A stretch of DNA of 38,084 bases from assembly GCA_964495935.1 (NCBI GenBank), contig CAZBXQ010000027.1, forward strand, positions 1 to 38,084, in the 5' to 3' direction. This DNA is from JAJYSO01 sp964495935. GTDB taxonomy: Bacteria; Bacteroidota; Bacteroidia; Flavobacteriales; Flavobacteriaceae. The notes beneath the pieces are model-generated. The model was not told where the DNA came from, did no database searches, and was given only the letters and a program-made list of their open reading frames with translations. This document shows positions 16,696-23,316 of this stretch, piece by piece (within the stretch, counting starts at the first letter, position 1; the number at the start of each line of letters is the position of its first letter). The position numbers and the translations under genes are program-made.

Positions 16696-17220
16696 ATGGT
16701 TATCGAAGCATATCAAACTTTAGAAGATAGAAATAACTATGACTTTGTGCTTAATAATGCTCCTTTTAAATGTACAAGGAAGAGCGCTTGGCTTGGAGAA
16801 GGGTATTATTTTTGGGATTCGGAAATAAAATGGGCGCACCAGTGGGGGATGAATTCTTATAAGAAAAAGTCTTTAGATTATATAATCACAAAATGTAAAG
16901 CCAAAATTAATAGGAATTGTTTTGACTTATTTGGTTCTGTGAATTGTCAAAAGGAATTTCGTGAAGTAATTGATGTTTTTAAGAAAGACCCTAAGACTAA
17001 AAATTTGGAGGACTTAAATGTTCCGAATGTTATAACCTATATGAAGAATGCAGGTATATTTGAATATGATTCTATACGAGCGGGAGATATGAATAATATT
17101 TATAAAGTTTATTTTAGAAAGGGAAAAGAATATACTATTGTAAACCAACGAGTTCAAATATGTGTGATAAATTCTAAAAAAACATTAACTTTACCAGTAG
17201 ATATTGTTTATCCAAAATAA
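16696..17220 (+). CDS. Putative ADP-ribosyltransferase-fold toxin of a CmdTAC-like triad
   Basis: The 174-residue protein has the sketch of an ADP-ribosyltransferase fold. A first strand IEAYQTLE (3-10) stands where ART families have YHGT. Then AWLGEGYYFWDSEIKWAHQW (31-50) resembles the G-x-G-[FY]-Y-x(n)-A-x-x-W-A segment of DUF3990-like and PARP-like ARTs. Late strands YKVYFRKGKEY and QRVQICVIN follow. The catalytic triad is not fully clear: the first residue looks like Gln instead of His. It is followed after 16 bases by a 78-residue protein and then a SecB-like chaperone. That order matches CmdTAC, where CmdT is known to ADP-ribosylate mRNA during phage infection. The function is inferred from fold hints plus context. 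It could be another toxin type. Confidence 0.6.
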   Translation: MVIEAYQTLEDRNNYDFVLNNAPFKCTRKSAWLGEGYYFWDSEIKWAHQWGMNSYKKKSLDYIITKCKAKINRNCFDLFGSVNCQKEFREVIDVFKKDPKTKNLEDLNVPNVITYMKNAGIFEYDSIRAGDMNNIYKVYFRKGKEYTIVNQRVQICVINSKKTLTLPVDIVYPK

Positions 17221-17236
17221 TATGTAAATTCGTGAT

Positions 17237-17473
17237 ATGGAAACTGTGTTAGCTAAAAAATTAAAAGAATTCTTAGATAATCAATCTAAGGAAGACGTGT
17301 TGGAAAGCTGGGAAGCTGTTCGGGAATTGAACATGCAAGGCCCCACTTTAAACGATGCAATTGAGCATATTAATTCTGTTCAAATAGAAGAACCGGAAAT
17401 GAGCTTTGACTTTTCAGAATCATCATTCAATACTTATCAATCGTTTGAGAATAATTTTAATTTAGCAGCTTGA
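17237..17473 (+). CDS. Putative antitoxin with chaperone-addiction-like tail (CmdA-like)
   Basis: This small acidic protein of 78 residues lies between the toxin candidate and a SecB-like gene. The N-terminal half is helical (LAKKLKEFLDNQSKEDVLES). The C-terminal third is rich in Phe, Ser and Asn (EMSFDFSESSFNTYQSF, 54-70), the kind of exposed, aggregation-prone tail that SecB-like chaperones bind in toxin-antitoxin-chaperone systems. No DNA-binding motif is recognisable, so self-repression cannot be claimed. Its TGA overlaps the next gene's TTG start by four bases, which would couple antitoxin and chaperone synthesis. Identification as antitoxin comes from size and position alone. Confidence 0.6.
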   Translation: METVLAKKLKEFLDNQSKEDVLESWEAVRELNMQGPTLNDAIEHINSVQIEEPEMSFDFSESSFNTYQSFENNFNLAA

Positions 17474-17886
17474 AGAACACCAAAGCACATATACAGTTTA
17501 TAAACTTTAAAGTTTTAGAAAGTCATATTGTCTTTGAAGAAAAGGGAGATTATAAAGTTCAAATTGAATTTAACCCAAGAGGAAAAGTCCAAAAATCGAA
17601 TCATTTATTCTATTTAAAATTAGGGATTCAAGTAAAAGATAAGGAGGGTAAGTTTTCCATAGCGTTGGACACAATATCGACATTTAAATATTCTGATGAG
17701 AGTAATCTTGATGAATATATAAATGGTCTTTTTGTTTTAAATGCTCCTGCTATTATTTTCCCTTATTTAAGAGCTTTTATTACTAATATTACTTCACAAT
17801 CAGGAATGTCCCCATTGATTTTACCAACATTAAACCTATCTACGCTGGGAGAAGATTTAAAGAAAAATATCGAAGTTACAGATTAA
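17470..17886 (+). CDS. SecB-like chaperone of a toxin-antitoxin-chaperone system (CmdC-like)
   Basis: The 138-residue protein begins at a TTG that overlaps the antitoxin stop. Beta strands in the first half (AHIQFINFKVLESHIVF, YKVQIEFNPRG, HLFYLKLGIQV) lead to NAPAIIFPYLRAFITNIT (91-108) and SPLILPTLNLSTL (114-126). These last two segments match the SecB signature, in which an N-x(n)-FPYxR helix is followed by a P-x-[LI]-x-P-x-N-[FL] segment. The length is close to classical SecB. Bacteroidota often have such solitary SecB paralogues beside toxin-antitoxin pairs, where the chaperone protects the antitoxin from proteolysis. General secretion is an alternative role but the operon argues against it. 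Confidence 0.8.
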   Translation: MKNTKAHIQFINFKVLESHIVFEEKGDYKVQIEFNPRGKVQKSNHLFYLKLGIQVKDKEGKFSIALDTISTFKYSDESNLDEYINGLFVLNAPAIIFPYLRAFITNITSQSGMSPLILPTLNLSTLGEDLKKNIEVTD

Positions 17887-17904
17887 TCGACCTACATACA
17901 TCAC

Positions 17905-18410
17905 CTGAGAGATTCTGAATAAAATGCTCCTTACGAAGTCTGGGGGATTTTATAATAAGCTCTGTGAGCTCTGCGGTTAAAAAATGAGGAGAGTGATTAG
18001 TGGGGAGTGGGGAGAGAACTTGAACTTGAATTTGAACTTGAATTTGAAAACAAGTCAATCGATGTTCAGCTTCTATAGTCAGGAATAAGATTCTGAATAA
18101 ATTGCACGTCCCTCGCAATTTTCCAGATGACAATAGATATTGAAGATTTTACAATAAACTCTGTGAACTCTGCGGATACTCTGTGGGCTTTGCGGTTAAA
18201 AAATGAGGAGAGTGATTAGTGGGGAGTGGGGAGAAAATTCGAACTTGAACTTGAATTCGAATTGAACTTGAAAACAAGTCAAGCGATGTTCGGCTTCTAC
18301 AGTCAGGTATAAGATTCTGAATAAATTGCGCGTTCCTCGCAATTTTCCAGAATGACAATAGATATTGGAGATTTTATAATAAACTCTGTGAACTCTCTGT
18401 GGTTAATAGC
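17905..18410. repeat. Copies B1-B3 of the 200 bp repeat in tandem
   Basis: The landmark GATTTTA(T/C)AATAA(A/G)CTC recurs at about 17946, 18145 and 18370, giving two full units of roughly 199 and 225 bp plus partial ends. Units differ in the number of GAACTTGAA/TTTGAA words and in scattered bases. They separate the SecB-like gene from the ParE-type cassette. No gene is visible inside. Confidence 0.85.
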
Positions 18411-18485
18411 TATATATCCAAACTTTCCCGATTCAACAGCAAAAGTCCGAATTTATGGTTAACTTTAAATTTAAATTGCCAAGAC

Positions 18486-18710
18486 ATGAAAACCGCTGTC
18501 CTTCGAAACAAACTTTATACTTATATCGAAAAAGCCGATAAACACACCTTACAAGCACTTTATACCCTTATTGACCCGGATAAAACACGGCAGAATGCTC
18601 TTTGGGAAGACGATAAATTCATTCGGCGTCTTGAAGAACGTGTAACCGAGTATAAAAAAAACAGAAAGGATCTTAAAACATGGGCTGAAATAAAAAAAGA
18701 AATCCAATAA
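18486..18710 (+). CDS. Antitoxin-like small protein paired with a ParE/RelE toxin
   Basis: The frame opens at 18399, but the 29 extra N-terminal residues come from repeat-edge sequence. The ATG at 18486 gives a 74-residue product beginning MKTAVLRNKLYTYIEKAD, which resembles Bacteroidota addiction-module antitoxins. It is helical and charged, with a WEDDKFIRRLEERVTEYKK segment and a C-terminal LKTWAEIKKEIQ that would wrap the toxin. No classical ribbon-helix-helix or HTH motif is evident. It ends two bases before the toxin's GTG start, so the pair is one operon. The antitoxin assignment rests mainly on its partner. Confidence 0.75.
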   Translation: MKTAVLRNKLYTYIEKADKHTLQALYTLIDPDKTRQNALWEDDKFIRRLEERVTEYKKNRKDLKTWAEIKKEIQ

Positions 18711-18712
18711 TT

Positions 18713-19009
18713 GTGTATAGCCTTGTCTTTTCCTCGCAAGCCAGAAAGGAATTTTTAGAGGCTTATTACTGGTATAAAGACCAATCTCCCGGTTTGGGCA
18801 AACGATTTGAACAAGTAATGGATCGTCAATTACAGATTATAAGAAAACGTCCATTCTTATTTCAAGAAAGAAAGTTAGATTATAGAGAATGTGTGGTTCC
18901 GGTGTTCCCTTTTATAATCATCTATAAACTTTTTCCCAAGGAAAATGAGATTCTTATTTTATCTGTTTTCCACACCTCCCGTTCCCCCGATAATAAATAC
19001 AAAAAATAG
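18713..19009 (+). CDS. ParE/RelE-family toxin
   Basis: The 98-residue protein starts at a GTG two bases after the antitoxin stop. It has the ParE pattern: YSLVFSSQARKEFLEAYYWY (2-21), then PGLGKRFEQVMDRQLQIIRKRP, then RECVVPVFPFIIIYKL (64-79) and a final strand ILILSVFHTSRSP. Members of this superfamily either inhibit DNA gyrase (ParE) or cleave mRNA (RelE). The AEYY-like helix pair and the HTSRSP ending favour the ParE-like Bacteroidota group, but the target is not decided by sequence. Copies of the 200 bp repeat lie on both sides. Confidence 0.9.
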   Translation: MYSLVFSSQARKEFLEAYYWYKDQSPGLGKRFEQVMDRQLQIIRKRPFLFQERKLDYRECVVPVFPFIIIYKLFPKENEILILSVFHTSRSPDNKYKK

Positions 19010-19069
19010 TAATCTTAAGCTAAATGCGCAGTTGGGGGCGATTGGCTACCAGCCCCTCACGAAGTTCGG

Positions 19070-19790
19070 GGCATGACAGTTTTTATAATAAACTCCGCGA
19101 ACTCTGCGGGTACTCTGTGGGTTCTGCGGTTAAAAAATGAGGAGAGTGATTAGTGGGAAGTGGGGAGAAAATTCGAACTTGAATTTGAACTTGAAAACAA
19201 GTCAAGCGATGTTTGGCTTCTACAGTCAGGAATTCGGACTTGAATTTGAACTTGAATTTGAAAACAAGTCAATCGATGTTCAGCTTCTATAGTCAGGAAT
19301 AAGATTCTGAATAAATTGCACGTCCCTCGCAATTTTCCAGATGACAATAGATATTGGAGATTTTATAATAAACTCTGTGAACTCTGCGGTTAAAAAATGA
19401 GGAGAGTGATTAGTGGGGAGTGGGGAGAAAATTTGAACTTGAACTTGAATTCTTGAACTTGAAAAAGAAGATTTTGAGTAATAAGTGAGTGGTGAAGTTT
19501 TGAGTAGTGAGTTGAAAAAAAATTGAAATTTGCCTTTTGAAATTTGAAATCAAATCTCCAATCGTTCAGTGTTGTTCCAGAGGATAACAACTTTATCATA
19601 ACCTCCGTGAACTCCGCGGATACTCTGTGAGCTCTGCGGTTAAAAAATGAGGGGAGTGATTAGTGGGGAGTGGGGAGAAAATTCGAACTTGAAGTTGAAC
19701 TTGAAAACAAGTCAAGCGATGTTCAACTTCTACAATCAGGAATAAGATTCTGAATAAAATGCTCCTTGGGTCGCAATTTTCCGAGCCTGC
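19070..19790. repeat. Copies C1-C3 of the 200 bp repeat, partly rearranged
   Basis: Landmarks ACTCTGCGGTTAAAAAATGA, GAACTTGAA words, CAAGTCAA(T/G)CGATGTTCAG and AGATTCTGAATAAA appear three or more times, with an internal duplication at 19170-19300. An extra low-complexity block at 19470-19560 is rich in GAGTAGTGAG and TTGAAATTTG words. Together with the spacers it fills the 843 bases between the ParE toxin and the epimerase gene, in which no coding region is seen. Confidence 0.85.
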
Positions 19791-19853
19791 CCCTTACAAA
19801 GTTAGAGATTGGCAAACAGCTAATGGCCATATTACACCCCGACAACACTTCTT

Positions 19854-20981
19854 CTACTCTACCTGATAATACGCTTTAAACCATTCCACAAATTTTTTAA
19901 TCCCCACGGATATCGGGGTAGTACTTGTATAGCCTAAAGCCCCTAAATGGGAAGTGTCGGCCCAGGTACGCGGAACATCGCCGGGCTGCATCGGAAGCAT
20001 GTTTTTCTTTGCTTTCTTCCCCATTTCCTTTTCAATCGTCTCGATAAATTCCATCAGCGAGGCCGGAGCTCCATTACCGATATTAAAGACTTGGAAGTTT
20101 TTGTTCTTAGCAAACCAAGAGGATGAGGAAGACTTCTCGGCTACGCTCGAAGTGACATCTTTGGAAATAGGATTCTTCCCTTCTTCAGTAGGTTCAGAAT
20201 TCATTGTATTGGGAGCCGGATGTTCCAAGGTGATCTGGATCCCTTGCACGATATCGTCCACATAGGTAAAATCGCGGGACATATCGCCGTAGTTAAAGAC
20301 CTTGATAGGCTCGTCTTTGGCAATCGCATCGGCAAATAAAAACAACGCCATATCCGGTCGGCCCCAGGGACCATATACCGTAAAGAAACGCAATCCCGAG
20401 GTTTTCATTCCATACAGATGGCTATAGGTATAGGCCATGAGTTCATTCGCTTTCTTAGACGCTGCATATAAGCTAATCGGGGTATCGATCCGGTCATTTT
20501 CAGAAAAGGGAATCTCCTCGTTTTGACCATAAACCGAAGAACTGGAAGCATAGACCAGATGCTGAACTCCATGGTGTCGACAGCACTCCAGAATGTTTAA
20601 AAAACCGACAATATTGGCATCGATATAAGTCTCCGGATTTTCAATACTGTAGCGCACTCCGGCTTGAGCCGCTAAATTGATAACAAAATCAAACTGCTGC
20701 TCCCGAAATACTTGGGGAAGTCTTTCTCGATCCTCTATATTCATCCGGATAAAACTGTAATCCTTATTCGTTTTTGAACGAGCAACCTCCCCCCACTTCT
20801 CGGCCTCTCCTCGATTGATTCCGAGTTCGTTTAAGCGGCCATATTTAATATTGACGTCATAATAGTCATTGACATTATCCAGCCCTACGACTTTATAACC
20901 TTCTTTGAGTAGTTTCTTTGCCGTGTGAAAACCGATGAACCCGGCCCCACCTGTAATAAGGACTTTTCCTTTTTGAGTCAT
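19854..20981 (-). CDS. NAD-dependent UDP-glucuronate 4-epimerase-type SDR enzyme with an in-frame repeat insertion
   Basis: The 375-residue extended SDR protein has the NAD-binding TGGAGFIG (10-17), the serine segment ASSSSVYG (145-152) and the catalytic YAASK (172-176). LDNVNDYYDVNIKYGRL (34-50) is characteristic of UDP-glucuronate 4-epimerases (CapI-like). The product would be UDP-galacturonate, or the N-acetylated analogue if it works with the dehydrogenase encoded upstream in the same direction. Relatives are about 335-350 residues. The excess lies at about 257-295, a Ser/Lys/Glu-rich stretch containing SKDVTSSVAEKSSSSSWF just before FQVFNIGNG, a surface loop. It is encoded by a dispersed Bacteroidota-type repeat. 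The enzyme may remain active, since all core motifs are intact. Confidence 0.85.
   Translation of the reverse strand: MTQKGKVLITGGAGFIGFHTAKKLLKEGYKVVGLDNVNDYYDVNIKYGRLNELGINRGEAEKWGEVARSKTNKDYSFIRMNIEDRERLPQVFREQQFDFVINLAAQAGVRYSIENPETYIDANIVGFLNILECCRHHGVQHLVYASSSSVYGQNEEIPFSENDRIDTPISLYAASKKANELMAYTYSHLYGMKTSGLRFFTVYGPWGRPDMALFLFADAIAKDEPIKVFNYGDMSRDFTYVDDIVQGIQITLEHPAPNTMNSEPTEEGKNPISKDVTSSVAEKSSSSSWFAKNKNFQVFNIGNGAPASLMEFIETIEKEMGKKAKKNMLPMQPGDVPRTWADTSHLGALGYTSTTPISVGIKKFVEWFKAYYQVE
20132..20159. repeat. REP-like short repeat inserted in frame in the epimerase gene
   Basis: The plus strand reads ACTTCTCGGCTACGCTCGAA followed by GTGACATC. This TTCGAGCG-x-AGxCGAGAA / TGACAT word is a frequent intergenic repeat in Flavobacteriia genomes, as I recall. 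A related GAGATCTCTCACTGCG word occurs at the end of the 225 bp repeats in this window. Confidence 0.6.
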
Positions 20982-21028
20982 ATTTTTAAATTCTATATAT
21001 TTTTTTGTACAAGTACCAGGAGATGAGT

Positions 21029-21065
21029 GGGGGATAGGGCGAGAGGGGGATAGGGGGAGAGGGGG
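21029..21065 (+). other. G-rich tract with G-quadruplex-type spacing
   Basis: Five G-runs of 5, 3, 5, 5 and 5 bases are separated by loops of 3, 5, 3 and 3 bases. This satisfies the G3+N1-7 rule on the plus strand, which is the template strand for the adjacent minus-strand genes. It lies between the epimerase start and the four-helix-bundle gene. Confidence 0.6.
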
Positions 21066-21104
21066 AAACTGAGTTTCTCTCCATATTCTCCCACTCCCCG
21101 TGTC

Positions 21105-21479
21105 TCAAACAGACCATTTCTCCGGATACCTAATCATATTTACAATCATTCCTATTATTTCATCGTATTTTTCAAATAGTCTTTCAAACTGGTCATTATC
21201 CATATATTCGCACTTTAACGAATATTCCAGCCACACTTGTGTTTCTGCAGCCTCGCTTTCGGCATCTGATAACTTTGCCACGAATGCCTTGGGGTATCGT
21301 CGTTTCCTCCAAGCTTCTGCGATATTGGCAGATACAGAACGGGAGGACCTTCTTATCTGATCAGTCAATGAATATCTTTCTTGTTTTGGGAAACTCTTAG
21401 TCAAATCAAAAATATCCATTCCACATTTAAAGGATTTATCATACACTCTTAACTCGCTATGATTTCTAATCCGATGCAT
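21105..21479 (-). CDS. Four-helix-bundle protein (23S rRNA intervening-sequence protein family)
   Basis: The 124-residue protein is all helical and matches the S23/IVP family: LRVYDKSFKCGMDIFDLTK near the start, then FPKQERYSLTDQIRRSS, SVSANIAEAWRKRR and the final LSDAESEAAETQVWLEY. Members occur as ORFs inside 23S rRNA intervening sequences and as stand-alone genes scattered in Bacteroidota, often inside polysaccharide loci. Their function is unknown. Here it lies between the epimerase and dehydrogenase genes, on the same strand. G-rich tracts flank it on one side and a C-rich 32 bp tandem repeat on the other, giving the look of an inserted cassette. Confidence 0.9.
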   Translation of the reverse strand: MHRIRNHSELRVYDKSFKCGMDIFDLTKSFPKQERYSLTDQIRRSSRSVSANIAEAWRKRRYPKAFVAKLSDAESEAAETQVWLEYSLKCEYMDNDQFERLFEKYDEIIGMIVNMIRYPEKWSV

Positions 21480-21514
21480 TACTAATCGATTTTCCTTAAT
21501 TTACACTTTCATTT

Positions 21515-21610
21515 CCAATTCCCCCACTCTCCAATTCTCCCTCTCTCCAATTCCCCCACTCTCCAATTCTCCCTCTCTCCAATTCCCCCACTCTCCAATT
21601 CTCCCTCTCT
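21515..21610. repeat. Three tandem copies of a 32 bp C-rich unit
   Basis: The unit begins CCAATTCCCCCACTCTCC, at 21515, 21547 and 21579, and contains two sub-units of about 16 bp. The array stops four bases before the dehydrogenase stop codon. Its purine complement resembles the G-rich tract on the other side of the four-helix-bundle gene, so the gene has roughly inverted low-complexity ends. Confidence 0.9.
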
Positions 21611-21613
21611 CAA

Positions 21614-22939
21614 CTACAGTCTCTCATCAAACTCCTCCAATACACCTTTGACATCATAGACAAAGCAATTTTGAGCTTTCAATTGATCCATATTCATATC
21701 CACAAACTCCTTATGAGAAACGGTCAAAACGATAGCATCATATTTAGAAGTTGACGGTGAGCGATGGGCTGCCGGCTCATTTTGGCAAGAAACACCATAT
21801 TCCTTTTCCACCTCTTCCGGATTCGCCCAAGGATCGCATACTTCCACCTCTACTCCATAATCACTAAGCGCATGATAGACATCGATAGCTCGGGTGTTTC
21901 GGATATCGGGACAGTTCTCCTTAAAAGTAATCCCCAATTGCAAAACTCGGGCTCCGTTGACATTGATATTCTTTTTAATCATTCCTTTTACCACCTGCGA
22001 AGCGACATATTGCCCCATCGTGTCATTGAGTCGCCTTCCGGCCAAAATAATTTCCGGGTGATACCCGATCTCCTGTGCTTTTTGCGCCAGATAATAGGGA
22101 TCAACCCCAATGCAATGCCCGCCGACCAATCCGGGGGTGAAATGGAGAAAATTCCATTTGGTTCCGGCAGCTTCCAAAACCGCCTTGGTATCGATATTCA
22201 TCTTGTTAAAGATCTTGGCCAGTTCATTGACAAAAGCAATATTGATATCCCGCTGTGAGTTTTCAATCACCTTAGCCGCCTCAGCTTCCTTAATGCCGGG
22301 TGCCAGATGAGTACCGGCAGAAATAATCGAAGCATATAATTCATTTACCTTCTTCCCGGTTTCCGGTGTACTTCCGGAAGTTACTTTTAAAATTTTTTCT
22401 ACGGTATGTTTTTTATCCCCGGGATTAATCCGTTCCGGAGAATACCCGACAAAGAAATCTTGGTTCAGGGTCATCCCCGACACTTTTTCCAAAACCGGAA
22501 CACATTCTTCTTCTGTGGCACCGGGATAAACCGTGGACTCATATACTACAATATCATCCTTTTTCAATACTTTTCCCACCGTTTCACTGGCCTTTATCAA
22601 CGGAGTCAAAACCGGGCGATGATTTTTATCGACCGGAGTGGGAACCGTTACCACATAAATATCGGCCTCCTCGATATCCTTAATTTCATCCGTACAATAC
22701 AAACCTTTTACTGCTGAGCCTGTCGAAGAGAAAGGGTTCTTCTTGACCAAGGCACTTTTCAGAAGTTCGTCGGATACTTCAAGGGTGTCGTCGTGTCCGG
22801 CATTGAGCTTTTGAACGCGTTTGCTGTTAATATCAAACCCTACCGTAGGGTATTTTGTGGCAAAAAGACGGGCTAAAGGCAGGCCTACATAACCCAAACC
22901 AATTACGGCAATTTTTGGGGAAAAAGTGTTTTCGTTCAT
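21614..22939 (-). CDS. UDP-N-acetylhexosamine 6-dehydrogenase (WbpA/TviB type)
   Basis: The frame opens at 23098, but the ATG at 22939 gives a protein starting MNENTFSPKIAVIGLGYVG with the NAD loop GLGYVG (14-19), 441 residues. PTPVDKNHRPVLTP (100-113), ESTVYPGATEEE (134-145), PERINPGD and GLVGGHCIGVDP (270-281) with catalytic Cys276 mark the UDP-GlcNAc/UDP-GalNAc dehydrogenase branch instead of UDP-glucose dehydrogenase. The enzyme oxidises C6 twice to give a uronic acid precursor. Two segments look inserted: KKNPFSSTGSAVKG (66-79) and CQNEPAAHRSPSTS (385-398). Both are encoded by repeat-like DNA. It is probably co-transcribed with the four-helix-bundle and epimerase genes. Confidence 0.85.
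   Translation of the reverse strand: MNENTFSPKIAVIGLGYVGLPLARLFATKYPTVGFDINSKRVQKLNAGHDDTLEVSDELLKSALVKKNPFSSTGSAVKGLYCTDEIKDIEEADIYVVTVPTPVDKNHRPVLTPLIKASETVGKVLKKDDIVVYESTVYPGATEEECVPVLEKVSGMTLNQDFFVGYSPERINPGDKKHTVEKILKVTSGSTPETGKKVNELYASIISAGTHLAPGIKEAEAAKVIENSQRDINIAFVNELAKIFNKMNIDTKAVLEAAGTKWNFLHFTPGLVGGHCIGVDPYYLAQKAQEIGYHPEIILAGRRLNDTMGQYVASQVVKGMIKKNINVNGARVLQLGITFKENCPDIRNTRAIDVYHALSDYGVEVEVCDPWANPEEVEKEYGVSCQNEPAAHRSPSTSKYDAIVLTVSHKEFVDMNMDQLKAQNCFVYDVKGVLEEFDERL
22714..22744. repeat. Short repeat inserted in frame in the dehydrogenase gene
   Basis: The plus strand reads CTGAGCCTGTCGAAG (22714-22728) followed by AGAAAGGGTTCTTCTT. The word CTTCGACAGGCTCAG is, as I recall, among the commonest short intergenic repeats of Flavobacteriia. 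It encodes residues around FSSTGSA in a loop between two conserved segments. Confidence 0.5.
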
Positions 22940-22964
22940 TTGTTTTAGGTATTTTTTGAAGTTG

Positions 22965-22972
22965 CAAATGTA
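22965..22972 (-). promoter_or_regulatory. Candidate -7 element for the dehydrogenase gene
   Basis: The minus strand reads TACATTTG then CAAC, an exact TAnnTTTG match 25 bases before the ATG at 22939. It supports that start over the longer frame. No clear TTG -33 box is present. Confidence 0.5.
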
Positions 22973-23091
22973 TAAAAGAAACGTATGTCCTGATGATTTA
23001 TTGTTAATTTTTAAATCTAAGGTTAGAGACGGAAGGAATTGAGAAAGTTGCGGACTGAGCCATGAGAGCTTTGGATTTCTCCAATATCTAA

Positions 23092-23316
23092 CCTGCATTC
23101 TAAATCGAACTTTATCAGCCCTATCAAAAAAGAGCTAACTTTATAAAGCGACTATAAAGCCTATGAATATAATGGGGGTGCGATTCCTGCCAGAAAGTAG
23201 CCTTCCCATTATTTTTTCGGAGTGATTTGTCCATTTCAACGAAGGAGCAATTTTTTTTCCTGTTCATGGGTTGAGATCTCTCACTGCGTTCGAGATGCCA
23301 TTGTTAGGAGAGTACC
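23092..23316. repeat. Copy 1 of the 225 bp structured repeat
   Basis: Begins CCTGCATTC, contains AAAAAAGAGCTAACTTTATA, a hairpin ATAATGGGGG...TTCCCATTAT followed by T6, then TTTTTCCTGTTCATGG and GATCTCTCACTGCGTTCGAG, and ends near GGAGAGTACC. The copies at 35260 and 37832 share the whole layout in the same orientation. A CTTTATA-7-TATAAAG stem is perfect in this copy. Confidence 0.85.

Noticed and set aside
18399..18485. Extended N terminus of the small antitoxin
   Set aside because: It derives from repeat-edge DNA; the ATG at 18486 gives a normal antitoxin length.
16360..19790. Integron attC sites around the toxin cassettes
   Set aside because: No convincing GTTRRRY/RYYYAAC core pairs or strong dyad symmetry in the repeats, and no integrase gene in the window.
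21515..21610. CRISPR-like array
   Set aside because: Direct tandem repeats with no spacers and no cas genes nearby.
22940..23098. Extended N terminus of the dehydrogenase
   Set aside because: The extra 53 residues are unlike the family, and an exact TAnnTTTG element lies within this stretch, just upstream of the internal ATG.
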